A stretch of DNA of 9,817 nt from an uncultured Lachnospiraceae bacterium (lineage in GTDB: Bacteria; Bacillota; Clostridia; Lachnospirales; Lachnospiraceae), in the NCBI GenBank assembly GCA_947628025.1, contig CANQYH010000102.1:1-9817 (forward strand). The letters run 5' to 3'. Made by a program: the position numbers and the translations under genes. Positions 1 to 5,964 of the stretch are shown here, one piece after another. Numbering within the stretch: position 1 is the stretch's first letter; every line of letters begins with the position of its first letter. The notes under the pieces were generated by a model. The model had not been told where the DNA came from and made no database searches. It was given only the letters and a program-made list of their open reading frames with translations.

Positions 1-700
1 CCCGCTCTTTTTCGGTCAGCTCCCTGAACGGCACGTCGGTGCGGACTCCCATTTCACGGGCAATGTCTTTCATCAGCGACCACATAAGCGTCTGCCACGG
101 CGCGACCGCGCCCTCGTCGATCGACAGCGACTCGTCCGGGACCAGCGTCGTCTCGTCTACAGTACGGACGACGCCCGTGCCGTCGCATTTTTTACATGCG
201 CCCTGGCTGTTGAATGCCAGCTCCTCCGCGCCCGGCGCGAAAAAATGTTCTCCGCAGACAGGACATACCAGCGGAAGCCCGGCAGCCACATTCAGCGAGG
301 GCTCCACATAGTGTCCGTTCGGGCAGCGGTGGCTGGCAAGCCGTGAATACATTAAGCGCAGGCTGTTCAGCAATTCCGTTCCGGTCCCAAATGTACTGCG
401 GATCCCGGGAACGCCGGGCCGCTGCCGCAGCGCCAGGGCCGCCGGAACGTACAGCACTTCGTCCACCTGCGCCTTTTCCGCCTGCGTCATTCTCCGGCGC
501 GTGTAGGTGGACAGGGATTCCAGATAGCGCCGGGACCCCTCCGCGTAAAGGATCCCCAGCGCCAGCGAGGATTTGCCCGAACCGGAAACGCCTGCGATCC
601 CCACAATCTTGTGAAGCGGTATATCCACATCGATGTTTTTCAGATTATGTACGCGCCCGCCGCGTATTTTGATCCTGTTCGGGGTCCTTTGATCTTCCAT
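1..700 (-). CDS. UvrA-like ABC ATPase lacking the UvrB-binding domain (N-terminal part, runs off the window)
   Basis: This gene is open at the left edge; 233 residues are visible. The start codon at 700 is preceded by AGGAG, 11 nt upstream. Residues 11-45 form the first half of a UvrA nucleotide-binding fold, with Walker A GVSGSGKSS at about 37-45. It is followed by UvrA-typical YAEGSRRYLESLSTYTRR (52-69) and RSTFGTGTE (101-109). Cysteine pairs at 146/149 (CPVC) and 169/172 (CKKC) match the first UvrA zinc module, with FNSQGAC between them. In classical UvrA about 130-150 residues, including the UvrB-binding domain, separate the CP motif after the RSTVGT region from the CPxCG motif. Here only about 20 residues lie between C126 and C146. 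This resembles the UvrA2 class, which is known from other bacteria and has been linked to DNA-damage or drug tolerance without UvrB. The exact role cannot be read from this fragment. It is transcribed from the promoter at 881-909 through a structured leader. Confidence 0.9.
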   Translation of the reverse strand, partial: MEDQRTPNRIKIRGGRVHNLKNIDVDIPLHKIVGIAGVSGSGKSSLALGILYAEGSRRYLESLSTYTRRRMTQAEKAQVDEVLYVPAALALRQRPGVPGIRSTFGTGTELLNSLRLMYSRLASHRCPNGHYVEPSLNVAAGLPLVCPVCGEHFFAPGAEELAFNSQGACKKCDGTGVVRTVDETTLVPDESLSIDEGAVAPWQTLMWSLMKDIAREMGVRTDVPFRELTEKER

Positions 701-728
701 ATTTTCCTATGCTCCTGCATCTGTTTTT

Positions 729-754
729 ATCGGCTTCCTGCCGGAAGTCCCGAT
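729..754 (-). promoter_or_regulatory. Stem-loop in the leader just upstream of the UvrA-like gene
   Basis: On the minus strand ATCGG pairs with CCGAT and, inside a two-base GA bulge, CTTCC pairs with GGAAG around a GGCA loop, giving 10 pairs in total. It is followed by A-rich sequence, not a U-tract, so it is not an intrinsic terminator for this gene. It ends about 12 nt before the Shine-Dalgarno region. It could protect the mRNA, or place or regulate the ribosome binding site; no function is shown by the sequence. Confidence 0.45.
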
Positions 755-794
755 TCATCATTCCATGATATTAAATACCGTGCCGCCATAAGGC

Positions 795-855
795 CGCGGA
801 CCGTTTTCACAGAAAAGGATTCCCTGTGGAGCGGAGATCTCCGCTGCGGTCCGCG
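795..855 (-). promoter_or_regulatory. Compact three-way-junction RNA element in the 5' leader of the UvrA-like gene
   Basis: Read on the minus strand, CGCGGACCG (855-847) pairs perfectly with CGGTCCGCG (803-795) to close a 61-nt element. Inside it, AGCGGA/TCCGCT (830-845) forms one hairpin with a GATC loop, and CACAG/CTGTG (828-824 with 812-808) forms a second hairpin with an 11-nt loop. The linkers are only 1, 1 and 4 nt (the last is AAAA). It lies about 20 nt after the predicted transcription start and about 95 nt before the start codon, as expected for a cis-regulatory leader. It does not match the consensus elements I know for T-box, SAM, cobalamin, TPP or purine leaders. A DNA-level role for the 16-bp palindrome at 830-845 is the main alternative. 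Confidence 0.45.
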
Positions 856-880
856 CAGCATTTCTGCGGTAAACAGGAAC

Positions 881-909
881 ATTATACCAAGTACCGCGCC
901 GGAAAGCAA
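881..909 (-). promoter_or_regulatory. Sigma-A-type promoter of the UvrA-like gene
   Basis: On the minus strand there is TTGCTT (909-904), a 17-bp spacer, and a perfect TATAAT (886-881) preceded by TGG, which makes an extended -10. Transcription would begin near position 874 and give a leader of about 170 nt before the start codon at 700. It points away from the antitoxin RNA promoter at 986-1014; the two -35 boxes are 76 bp apart. Confidence 0.7.
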
Positions 910-985
910 GCCCTCCGCCGCGCTGCCTCTGCGTCCTGCTATCCACTGGGGTTATTCAGAAATTCAGAAAATTTGCGGAAACCAC

Positions 986-1014
986 TTGCAGCGAACTTTT
1001 AGATGTGCTATATT
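986..1014 (+). promoter_or_regulatory. Promoter of the antitoxin RNA
   Basis: TTGCAG (986-991), a 17-bp spacer and TATATT (1009-1014), with TGC directly before the -10 (extended -10), form a strong vegetative-type promoter on the plus strand. Upstream at 954-969 is a perfect tandem copy of ATTCAGAA, and AT-rich sequence continues to about 975, possibly acting as an upstream element. No convincing coding sequence follows, so the promoter most likely drives the short RNA that ends at the terminator at 1084-1120. Confidence 0.75.
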
Positions 1015-1020
1015 GGATAT

Positions 1021-1119
1021 GGAAAGGGGAAGCCAGAGACACGGCCTACCCCCAATATTGTGGTTTTAAGCCCTTAACGGGCCGCCGTCACTAGTGTGAG
1101 TAGTGGCGGCTATTTCTTT
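1021..1119 (+). ncRNA. Probable antisense antitoxin RNA of the holin-like toxin (about 100 nt)
   Basis: A consensus promoter and an intrinsic terminator enclose about 100 nt with no likely protein. The predicted RNA can form a first hairpin (GGGG 1026-1029 with CCCC 1049-1052, plus GCC 1032-1034 with GGC 1043-1045), then a small hairpin GCCC/GGGC (1070-1082), then the terminator stem. It runs toward the toxin gene, and its last 10 nt overlap the toxin's final codons on the opposite strand. It would therefore base-pair with the 3' end and 3' UTR of the toxin mRNA. This is the arrangement known from TxpA/RatA-type and related type I systems, where the antisense RNA blocks translation or triggers decay of the toxin mRNA. 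The start point is set from the -10 box and may be off by a few bases. That this RNA is the antitoxin is an inference from its position. Confidence 0.7.
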
Positions 1120-1120
1120 T
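1084..1120 (+). terminator. Intrinsic terminator of the antitoxin RNA
   Basis: GCCGTCACTA (1084-1093) pairs over all 10 positions with TAGTGGCGGC (1101-1110), including one G-U pair, around a 7-nt loop. TATTTCTTTT (1111-1120) follows as the U-tract. On the opposite strand the G-U pair becomes an A-C mismatch, which supports plus-strand use. The U-tract is also the reverse complement of the toxin's last lysine codons and stop. Confidence 0.8.
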
Positions 1121-1199
1121 CCCTGAAAATCTGATAACACAGACTTACAAGGGCTACAATGAATATACCAATCTGAATTAAGTCAGAATATGTAATCAT
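1110..1199 (-). CDS. Holin-like type I toxin, 29-residue membrane peptide
   Basis: A small peptide starting MITYSDLIQ, with one hydrophobic helix at about residues 8-23 and a positively charged tail ending REKK. This is the size and pattern of the putative holin-like toxin family (Hol_Tox), found in many Firmicutes as the toxic half of type I toxin-antitoxin loci that act on the cell membrane. The start at 1199 is chosen because GGAGGG (1212-1207) sits 7 nt upstream. An ATG six bases earlier is too close to that site, and the longer reading back to 1292 crosses the structured leader. The stop codon lies against the stem of the convergent antitoxin RNA terminator. Toxicity is inferred from family resemblance and gene arrangement; the peptide alone is too short for certainty. 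Confidence 0.8.
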   Translation of the reverse strand: MITYSDLIQIGIFIVALVSLCYQIFREKK

Positions 1200-1206
1200 T
1201 GGCATG

Positions 1207-1271
1207 CCCTCCTTTCTTTCACGCCCATAGGGCATGATCCGGAGGGTTAGCCCCTCCGTAAAAATGGAGGG
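1207..1271 (-). promoter_or_regulatory. Toxin mRNA leader with alternating complementary hexamers that can hide the ribosome binding site
   Basis: On the minus strand, in order, are CCCTCC (1271-1266), GGAGGG (1257-1252), CCCTCC (1246-1241) and GGAGGG (1212-1207). The last is the toxin's Shine-Dalgarno sequence. The middle pair forms a perfect 7-bp hairpin around GCTAA. Alternatively the first pairs with the second and the third with the fourth, which would mask the ribosome binding site. A small GCCC-TAT-GGGC hairpin (1223-1234) lies inside the last arm. Such mutually exclusive folds are common in type I toxin mRNAs. A weak candidate promoter upstream is TTTACA (1304-1299) with TACAAA (1283-1278), spacer only 15 bp, so the transcription start is not established. 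Confidence 0.5.
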
Positions 1272-1323
1272 TACATTTTTGTAGAGCGGCATTAAGCCTG
1301 TAAAAGCCCAAAAAGATTTTGAG

Positions 1324-1343
1324 AAAAATAAATAAAAATAAAT
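1324..1343. repeat. Two perfect 10-bp tandem repeats in the AT-rich toxin/lipoprotein spacer
   Basis: AAAAATAAAT occurs twice head to tail, about one helical turn per unit. It lies between the diverging toxin leader and lipoprotein gene. It is much more AT-rich than its surroundings and might act as an upstream element or a bent region for either promoter. I found no convincing promoter for the lipoprotein in 1344-1433. Confidence 0.5.
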
Positions 1344-1433
1344 ACATCCAATAAAAGCGAACGCGTCATGCGTATAGTCAATGAGCGAACTTATTTCTGT
1401 AAGCGATGATCGGGCACAATGGGAGGGTCTATT

Positions 1434-2963
1434 ATGAAGAGGAAAGCAATTTTTATCGCGTTACTTTGGGGCGCGATCCTGTTGGCAGCGTGTCAGGCAA
1501 AGGACATCCATAATGAAAAAATAACCGAAAGCGTTTCTGCGGACGAAGCTACAGACGGATTGCCGGAAACGGGGATGACGCCGACCGGTTTTGCCGCGGA
1601 GGACAGCTACGTATCGGAACCGGTCACGTTCGTGTGGGAGAAAGTCGGGTTTGGCGGCGACTGCGTCGTTACGCTGGAACCATTTAACACATTCAAACTG
1701 TATGAAGGACCGCTGAGCAGCACGATCTACAGAGGATATTTTGACGTGGACGGGGATATTGTCACGCTGAGAGATTCCGCATCGTCATTAACGCATAAGG
1801 ATTTCCGGTTCCGGATCAATGACGCCAAGACGGAATTGACGTTTATCGAGGACGGTTCGGACAGTCTGCCGTTTGTCAGGCTCGAGGACGGCGCACTTTT
1901 CAGCACGGAGATCCATCATGACGCCAGCGAATACTGGGAAACGGAATCGGAACCGGAAACCAGCGAAAGATCCGACGTGATCCCGGCGGTCATGGTGAAC
2001 GGCGAGCTTTACTTTTCGACCGGACAGGAAAGCACCGTCAGCGGACGCTGCGGCAATATGGACGGAACGATCACATCGACGGTAGACGGTACGGAGTATC
2101 CCACGGAGAATAACCAGTCAAATTTCGGGACCGGTGCCGGTTATCAGTACGGCCCGGAGGAAGATACGATCGAAGTCCGTATGACAGAAAGAAGCGGCGA
2201 GCAGCGATGGATCGTGTTTAAGAAGCGCGCACACAGCGAAATGGCGCCGAATGAACTGGAAAGCGTGACCATGGAGGTAACCCATGTGACGGACCGTATG
2301 ATCACGGTGGTTTTTGAGAACGGTACGGATAAGGAAATTGAGACAGGGGATTCTTTCTGGATGGAGCGACATACCAGGAATGGCTGGGAGGCTCTTGACC
2401 CGGTCATCGATAACTACGAATTCATTGCGATCGCCTATATCGTGGAGAAAGACCGGCCGCTGAAACTGGAGGTACGGTATGACTGGCTGTTTGGGGAACT
2501 GGAGCCGGGCGAATACCGGATCGTGAAGCAGGTAGATGATTTCAGAGGACCGGGCGACTTTGATACCTATCAATACCGCGCGGAATTTACCATTGACAGC
2601 GATATCTGCCGGATCGACTACGGCGCATCGGCGCTTTACACTTCCCATGACATGAATCAGGCGATCGCGGTCATTCTGGATGAATTCAGCGGATGGGAAG
2701 AAAAGGGCGGCGCGCTTCATAACATCCGCTATACCTCCGATGACTGCGGCAGTGCGGAAAATCTGGCCCGGATGAATGACCTGGCAAAGGATGGAGCGGT
2801 CTACACGCAATGTATCGAGTTCATAAGCGATTTCCATTCTCCCGAAAGCAAAACAGACGCGGGAGCCTGGGATCCGGACTTTGAGTATAAAAACTGGCAC
2901 TGGTGGTTAGCACGGGAAAACGGCGGGCCATGGGTACTGGTGGCTATGGGATACGAATGGTAA
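1434..2963 (+). CDS. Multi-domain surface lipoprotein of unknown function
   Basis: 509 residues. The start at 1434 is chosen because GGGAGGG (1421-1427) lies 6 nt upstream; an ATG at 1419 has no such site. A lipoprotein signal peptide is clear: MKRK, a hydrophobic stretch, then LLAAC with the lipidated cysteine at residue 20. A polar spacer (21-60) is followed by four regions. Residues 65-158 look like a small beta-rich domain (YEGPLSS, then alternating strands). Residues 184-264 carry a VMVNG...TSTVDG...ENNQSNFGTG region that I recognise as recurring in Lachnospiraceae lipoproteins. Residues 274-388 look like a bacterial Ig-like domain ending in ELEPGEYRIVKQV. Residues 398-509 resemble the C-terminal domain (tryptophan-rich NWHWWLARENGGPW) of similar secreted proteins. 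No catalytic motif is seen. It is the only protein gene on the plus strand here and appears to be monocistronic. The mature protein would sit on the outer face of the membrane. Confidence 0.88.
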   Translation: MKRKAIFIALLWGAILLAACQAKDIHNEKITESVSADEATDGLPETGMTPTGFAAEDSYVSEPVTFVWEKVGFGGDCVVTLEPFNTFKLYEGPLSSTIYRGYFDVDGDIVTLRDSASSLTHKDFRFRINDAKTELTFIEDGSDSLPFVRLEDGALFSTEIHHDASEYWETESEPETSERSDVIPAVMVNGELYFSTGQESTVSGRCGNMDGTITSTVDGTEYPTENNQSNFGTGAGYQYGPEEDTIEVRMTERSGEQRWIVFKKRAHSEMAPNELESVTMEVTHVTDRMITVVFENGTDKEIETGDSFWMERHTRNGWEALDPVIDNYEFIAIAYIVEKDRPLKLEVRYDWLFGELEPGEYRIVKQVDDFRGPGDFDTYQYRAEFTIDSDICRIDYGASALYTSHDMNQAIAVILDEFSGWEEKGGALHNIRYTSDDCGSAENLARMNDLAKDGAVYTQCIEFISDFHSPESKTDAGAWDPDFEYKNWHWWLARENGGPWVLVAMGYEW

Positions 2964-2970
2964 GCGACCT

Positions 2971-3004
2971 GTGAGCAGCCGCCGCGGAACGGATGGCTGC
3001 TCAC
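2971..3004. terminator. Stem-loop between convergent genes, without a U-tract
   Basis: GTGAGCAGCC (2971-2980) pairs perfectly with GGCTGCTCAC (2995-3004) around a 14-nt loop. It lies 7 nt after the lipoprotein stop and 18 nt after the permease stop on the other strand. Neither strand has a U-tract after it, so it is at best a weak, two-way or factor-assisted terminator, or an mRNA 3' stabiliser. Confidence 0.5.
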
Positions 3005-3022
3005 GGAGAAGCAATCGGCGGT

Positions 3023-4255
3023 TCACAGGATCTCTTTCCTCCGGTAATCCGCATAGACCGCCGGGAACAGCAAAAACGTCAGCGCCGCATACAGGGCGGC
3101 CAGAAGCGGCACCGCTCCCACGACTTTGCCGCCGATCGTAAACAGGTCGAAGTACCGCACCGCCATGTTAAGCTGCAGCAGGCGGTCCGGCAGGAGCGAC
3201 AGGATCTTCTGCACGAAGCGGACATCCAGATTTCCCACAAACGAGGGCAGAAAGACCAGCAGCACCGGCATCATGACCGCGACGACGGCCGAGCGCGACT
3301 TCGCCGCCACGAACATGGTCAGAAGCGACAGGAACAGGCAGCCCAGATAGCCCGCCAGGACCGTCAGCACGTAAAGCTGCCCGTTGGTCAGATTGTAAAA
3401 GCATTTCCACCCGGCGCGGCTGGCCTGCAGCGGGCAGGCGGCCCCGTCGAAGCCGTACCAGCCCAGGATGATCAGGGAATAGAGAATCGACGACGCGAAA
3501 TAGATCCCCGTGACGATGAGCCATCCGGCTTTCAGCTTTGCCGCCACGGCGCGGTCCCGTCCGTAGGCCGAAGAAAAGAAGATCGCGTCGCTCTTCCACT
3601 GAAATTCGTTGGCGAAGATCCCGGCCGTCAAAAAGCCCAGGATCATGGCCAGGATCATACATAGGGTTGAAAAATAGTTCAGGGCCTGGTTCCAGCCCTC
3701 CATGTAATCGTAGTAGACCGGCGTCTCCAGCGCCTCGTATTTTCGGATCAGATAGTCTTTCTCCGCCTCCGAGAACTGCCCCGCTCCGCTTCCGCCCTCC
3801 GCAAGCCATTCTTTCAGAAGCCTCGTCCGGTTGGCGTAAAAATCTCCGGCCATGCCGGGGTCCAGACGGTTGGCCAAATAGTAATCATAATGCTGCATAT
3901 CGTCCGTGTAGGACACGTTCAGCAGATCGCGGATCGGCCGGATCCCCTGTCCCCAGCCGTAAGCGATCTCATTCTGCCGGACGTCGCCGGAAAGATACTC
4001 CGGCGTAGAAACGATGCGCAGGTTTTCTTCGATCACGCGGCGGATCGTCTGCTCGTCAAGCGGACCTGCCCACGCTTTCTGGGCTTTTTTCAGCTGCGTC
4101 ACGGCCACGCGGCCTTTCTGGGTCACGCCGTTTTCATCCACCCATATGGTCTCCATCGCGAAATAGCAGGTAAACACGATCAGCCCCAAAAGAACCACCA
4201 GCGCCGCCCGGCCGCTTGCCCGGCCAAATACTTTTTTAACCTCATACCAGACCAT
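3023..4255 (-). CDS. ABC-2 type transporter permease
   Basis: 410 residues. Six likely membrane helices, at about 17-35, 196-216, 244-266, 294-316, 322-340 and 379-399. A large hydrophilic loop (36-195) sits between the first and second helices, a layout seen in ABC-2 permeases that move lipids, peptides or antibiotics across the membrane. The start at 4255 (MVWYEVKKVF) is chosen because it begins at the usual cytoplasmic N-terminus just before helix 1. The extra residues of a start at 4366 would lie inside the ATPase gene. The start overlaps the end of the ATPase gene by 14 nt, which implies translational coupling; AAGGA lies 12 nt upstream. It is the last gene of the operon that begins with the sigma factor. 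The substrate cannot be told. Confidence 0.88.
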   Translation of the reverse strand: MVWYEVKKVFGRASGRAALVVLLGLIVFTCYFAMETIWVDENGVTQKGRVAVTQLKKAQKAWAGPLDEQTIRRVIEENLRIVSTPEYLSGDVRQNEIAYGWGQGIRPIRDLLNVSYTDDMQHYDYYLANRLDPGMAGDFYANRTRLLKEWLAEGGSGAGQFSEAEKDYLIRKYEALETPVYYDYMEGWNQALNYFSTLCMILAMILGFLTAGIFANEFQWKSDAIFFSSAYGRDRAVAAKLKAGWLIVTGIYFASSILYSLIILGWYGFDGAACPLQASRAGWKCFYNLTNGQLYVLTVLAGYLGCLFLSLLTMFVAAKSRSAVVAVMMPVLLVFLPSFVGNLDVRFVQKILSLLPDRLLQLNMAVRYFDLFTIGGKVVGAVPLLAALYAALTFLLFPAVYADYRRKEIL

Positions 4256-5165
4256 GATCTTCGCCCGTCCTTTCCCCGAAATAGTGTAAAAATACGTCCT
4301 CCAGCGTCGCCGGTTCCGGGACCGGCCGGCAGGCTTCTTTCCCGTTTCCCATGCTCTTGGACCCAACCGCAGGCGGCGTTTCCGACAAAATCCGCAGTTC
4401 CACGCCGTCGTGGACGGTTTTCATGTTGGCGACCTTATAGCGTCTCATGCAGCGTTCCGCCTCCGCTTTCGTCACGGTCAGGCTCCAGACCCGTTCCGGC
4501 ATCGACGAGATCAGCTGTTCCGCCGTCCCCTGCCGGACGATCCGGCCGTCTTTCATCAGCAGGATCTCGCCGGCAATGTATTCGATGTCGGACACGATAT
4601 GGGTGGACAGCAGCACGATCCGGTCCTCCGACAATTCGCTGATCAGGTTCCGGAACCGGATCCGCTCCGTCGGGTCCAGCCCGGCCGTGGGTTCGTCCAG
4701 GATCAGGATCCGCGGATCGTTCAGCATGGCCTGGGCGATCCCTGCGCGGCGCTTCATGCCGCCGGAAAGCTTCTTCATTTTCTGGTCCTTTGCTTTCAGA
4801 AGTCCCACCTGCTTCAGCAGAAAGCCGGCACGTTTTCTGGCTGTGGCGGGCCGCAGGCCCTTGATCGAGGCCACGTACAGCAGGTAATCCTCCACCGTAA
4901 AATCCGGATAGAAACCGAATTCCTGCGGCAGATAGCCGAGGATCCGGCGGTACTCCTCTCCCATGGAGAAAATGTCCCGGCCGTCCCAGGCGATCTGGCC
5001 GGAAGTAGGCGTTATCAGTGTGCAGAGCATCCGCATCAGCGTGGTCTTGCCGGCGCCGTTGACGCCCAGAAGACCGTAGACGCCGCTCTCCATCGTGCAG
5101 GAAACGCCGTCTACCGCGGTCATTTCCTTAAATTGTTTCGTTAGATCGGTCAGTTTCAGTTCCAT
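4242..5165 (-). CDS. ABC transporter ATP-binding protein partnered with the ABC-2 permease
   Basis: 307 residues with a complete nucleotide-binding domain: Walker A GVNGAGKTT (34-42), Q-loop PQE (80-82), signature LSGGM (133-137), Walker B ILILDEP (153-159) and H-loop STH (H189). A C-terminal extension (about 220-307) ends in ATLEDVFLHYFGE, a tail typical of ATPases that pair with ABC-2 permeases. The start at 5165 is set by GGAGG 10 nt upstream; ORF extension to 5258 would run inside the preceding gene. It overlaps the preceding membrane-protein gene by 10 nt and the permease gene by 14 nt. It should power the permease encoded next to it; export is more likely than import because no binding protein is encoded. 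Confidence 0.95.
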   Translation of the reverse strand: MELKLTDLTKQFKEMTAVDGVSCTMESGVYGLLGVNGAGKTTLMRMLCTLITPTSGQIAWDGRDIFSMGEEYRRILGYLPQEFGFYPDFTVEDYLLYVASIKGLRPATARKRAGFLLKQVGLLKAKDQKMKKLSGGMKRRAGIAQAMLNDPRILILDEPTAGLDPTERIRFRNLISELSEDRIVLLSTHIVSDIEYIAGEILLMKDGRIVRQGTAEQLISSMPERVWSLTVTKAEAERCMRRYKVANMKTVHDGVELRILSETPPAVGSKSMGNGKEACRPVPEPATLEDVFLHYFGERTGEDHGLV

Positions 5166-5962
5166 AAAATGTTTTCCTCCCAAAGCAGATGGCAGTTTCT
5201 CTGTCCTTTTGCGATGCAGTACGCAAGATACGCCAGGGACAGAACCAGCAGGGCGCACCAGACGGGAGCGGTGGCGGCAGCGAACAGGCGGTCGTTCAGG
5301 ACGATCCGAAACCAGACGCCGGTCCAGATCCCGCAGAATGTGACCGCCAGGCCCTCCGAACTGAAGCGGCGGCTGTAAAGGACCGTAAAGCAGATGCAGC
5401 AGGTCACATTAAATGGCAGGAAAAACTGCACCGCCAGTTCCAGCAGCCCGATCCGCAGCAGGCCGACCGCCGCGCCGCAAAACAGGCTCAAAAGCAGGAG
5501 GTCAGCCGCCGCGAAAAGGGTCAGGCGGGCGGCGTAGATCTGGCGCAGCGTGAAATAGGCCGCGCCCTCCACCTCGACGGCCCCGGCGTTTTGGTTTTTC
5601 CAGAGCTCCGGCATCACCAGGACCACAAAAAGCGGAGCCGCGATCCCGAAGCCGCGCCGGGCGGATACGCTGCCGTCTGCCCGAAACAGCAGGCCGCACA
5701 GGGCCAGAAGCAGCAAAAGCTGCAGCATCCACCAGCGCTTCTGGATGTACCGGCTTTGCTGGCGCAGAAATTCGAAGCGGGTCAGGGAACGGGAAGCCTC
5801 GGATTCGTAAAACGCGGTCTGGGCGGCGCGGACCGTCCGCGACAGACGATCGGGATCCGGCTCGGACATGCGGTCCCAGCCGGGGGCGGCCGCATGGGTC
5901 AGCGCCTCCATCAGGAGCCGGTCGCGGACTGGCAGCCGGCTTTGTATTTTTGTCTTTCGCAT
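5156..5962 (-). CDS. Six-helix membrane protein of unknown function in the sigma/ABC operon
   Basis: 268 residues from the start at 5962, preferred because GAGGGGG lies upstream at good spacing. An ATG at 5968, which overlaps the sigma stop codon as ATGA, is the alternative and adds two residues. The first 76 residues are charged and probably cytoplasmic (RDRLLMEALTHAAAPGWDRM, then an arginine-rich helix). Six hydrophobic helices follow at about 77-94, 105-120, 145-168, 173-196, 206-222 and 230-252. Between helices 2 and 3 is MPELWKNQNAGAVEVEGAAY. I do not recognise a named family. The position between a sigma factor and an ABC pair suggests a membrane-bound regulator of the sigma factor (an anti-sigma role) or a second permease subunit. 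It lacks the zinc HxxxCxxC motif of classical ZAS anti-sigma factors. Confidence 0.8.
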   Translation of the reverse strand: MRKTKIQSRLPVRDRLLMEALTHAAAPGWDRMSEPDPDRLSRTVRAAQTAFYESEASRSLTRFEFLRQQSRYIQKRWWMLQLLLLLALCGLLFRADGSVSARRGFGIAAPLFVVLVMPELWKNQNAGAVEVEGAAYFTLRQIYAARLTLFAAADLLLLSLFCGAAVGLLRIGLLELAVQFFLPFNVTCCICFTVLYSRRFSSEGLAVTFCGIWTGVWFRIVLNDRLFAAATAPVWCALLVLSLAYLAYCIAKGQRNCHLLWEENILWN

Positions 5963-5964
5963 CT

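Noticed and set aside
795..855. The inverted repeats as an intrinsic terminator or T-box
   Set aside because: No U-tract follows on the minus strand and no T-box consensus sequence is present.
727..909. A possible leader peptide in the UvrA-like 5' region
   Set aside because: It starts within the promoter -35/-10 region and would be untranslated in its first codons; no Shine-Dalgarno sequence supports an internal start. RNA structure explains the region better.
611..1069. A plus-strand open frame across the UvrA-like promoter and leader
   Set aside because: It overlaps the start of the UvrA-like gene, its promoter and the antitoxin promoter, has no good ribosome binding site, and its translation looks random.
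1200..1292. N-terminal extension of the toxin to a start at 1292 (60 residues)
   Set aside because: The extension covers the structured leader and has no ribosome binding site; the 29-residue form has an ideal one and matches the family size.
1357..1390. Two GCGAAC repeats before the lipoprotein as an SOS-type operator
   Set aside because: They are direct repeats 28 bp apart, not the inverted GAAC-N4-GTTC of a Gram-positive LexA box.
2118..2900. A 260-residue minus-strand open frame opposite the lipoprotein
   Set aside because: The plus frame has a signal peptide, a ribosome binding site and recognisable domains; the minus frame has none of these.
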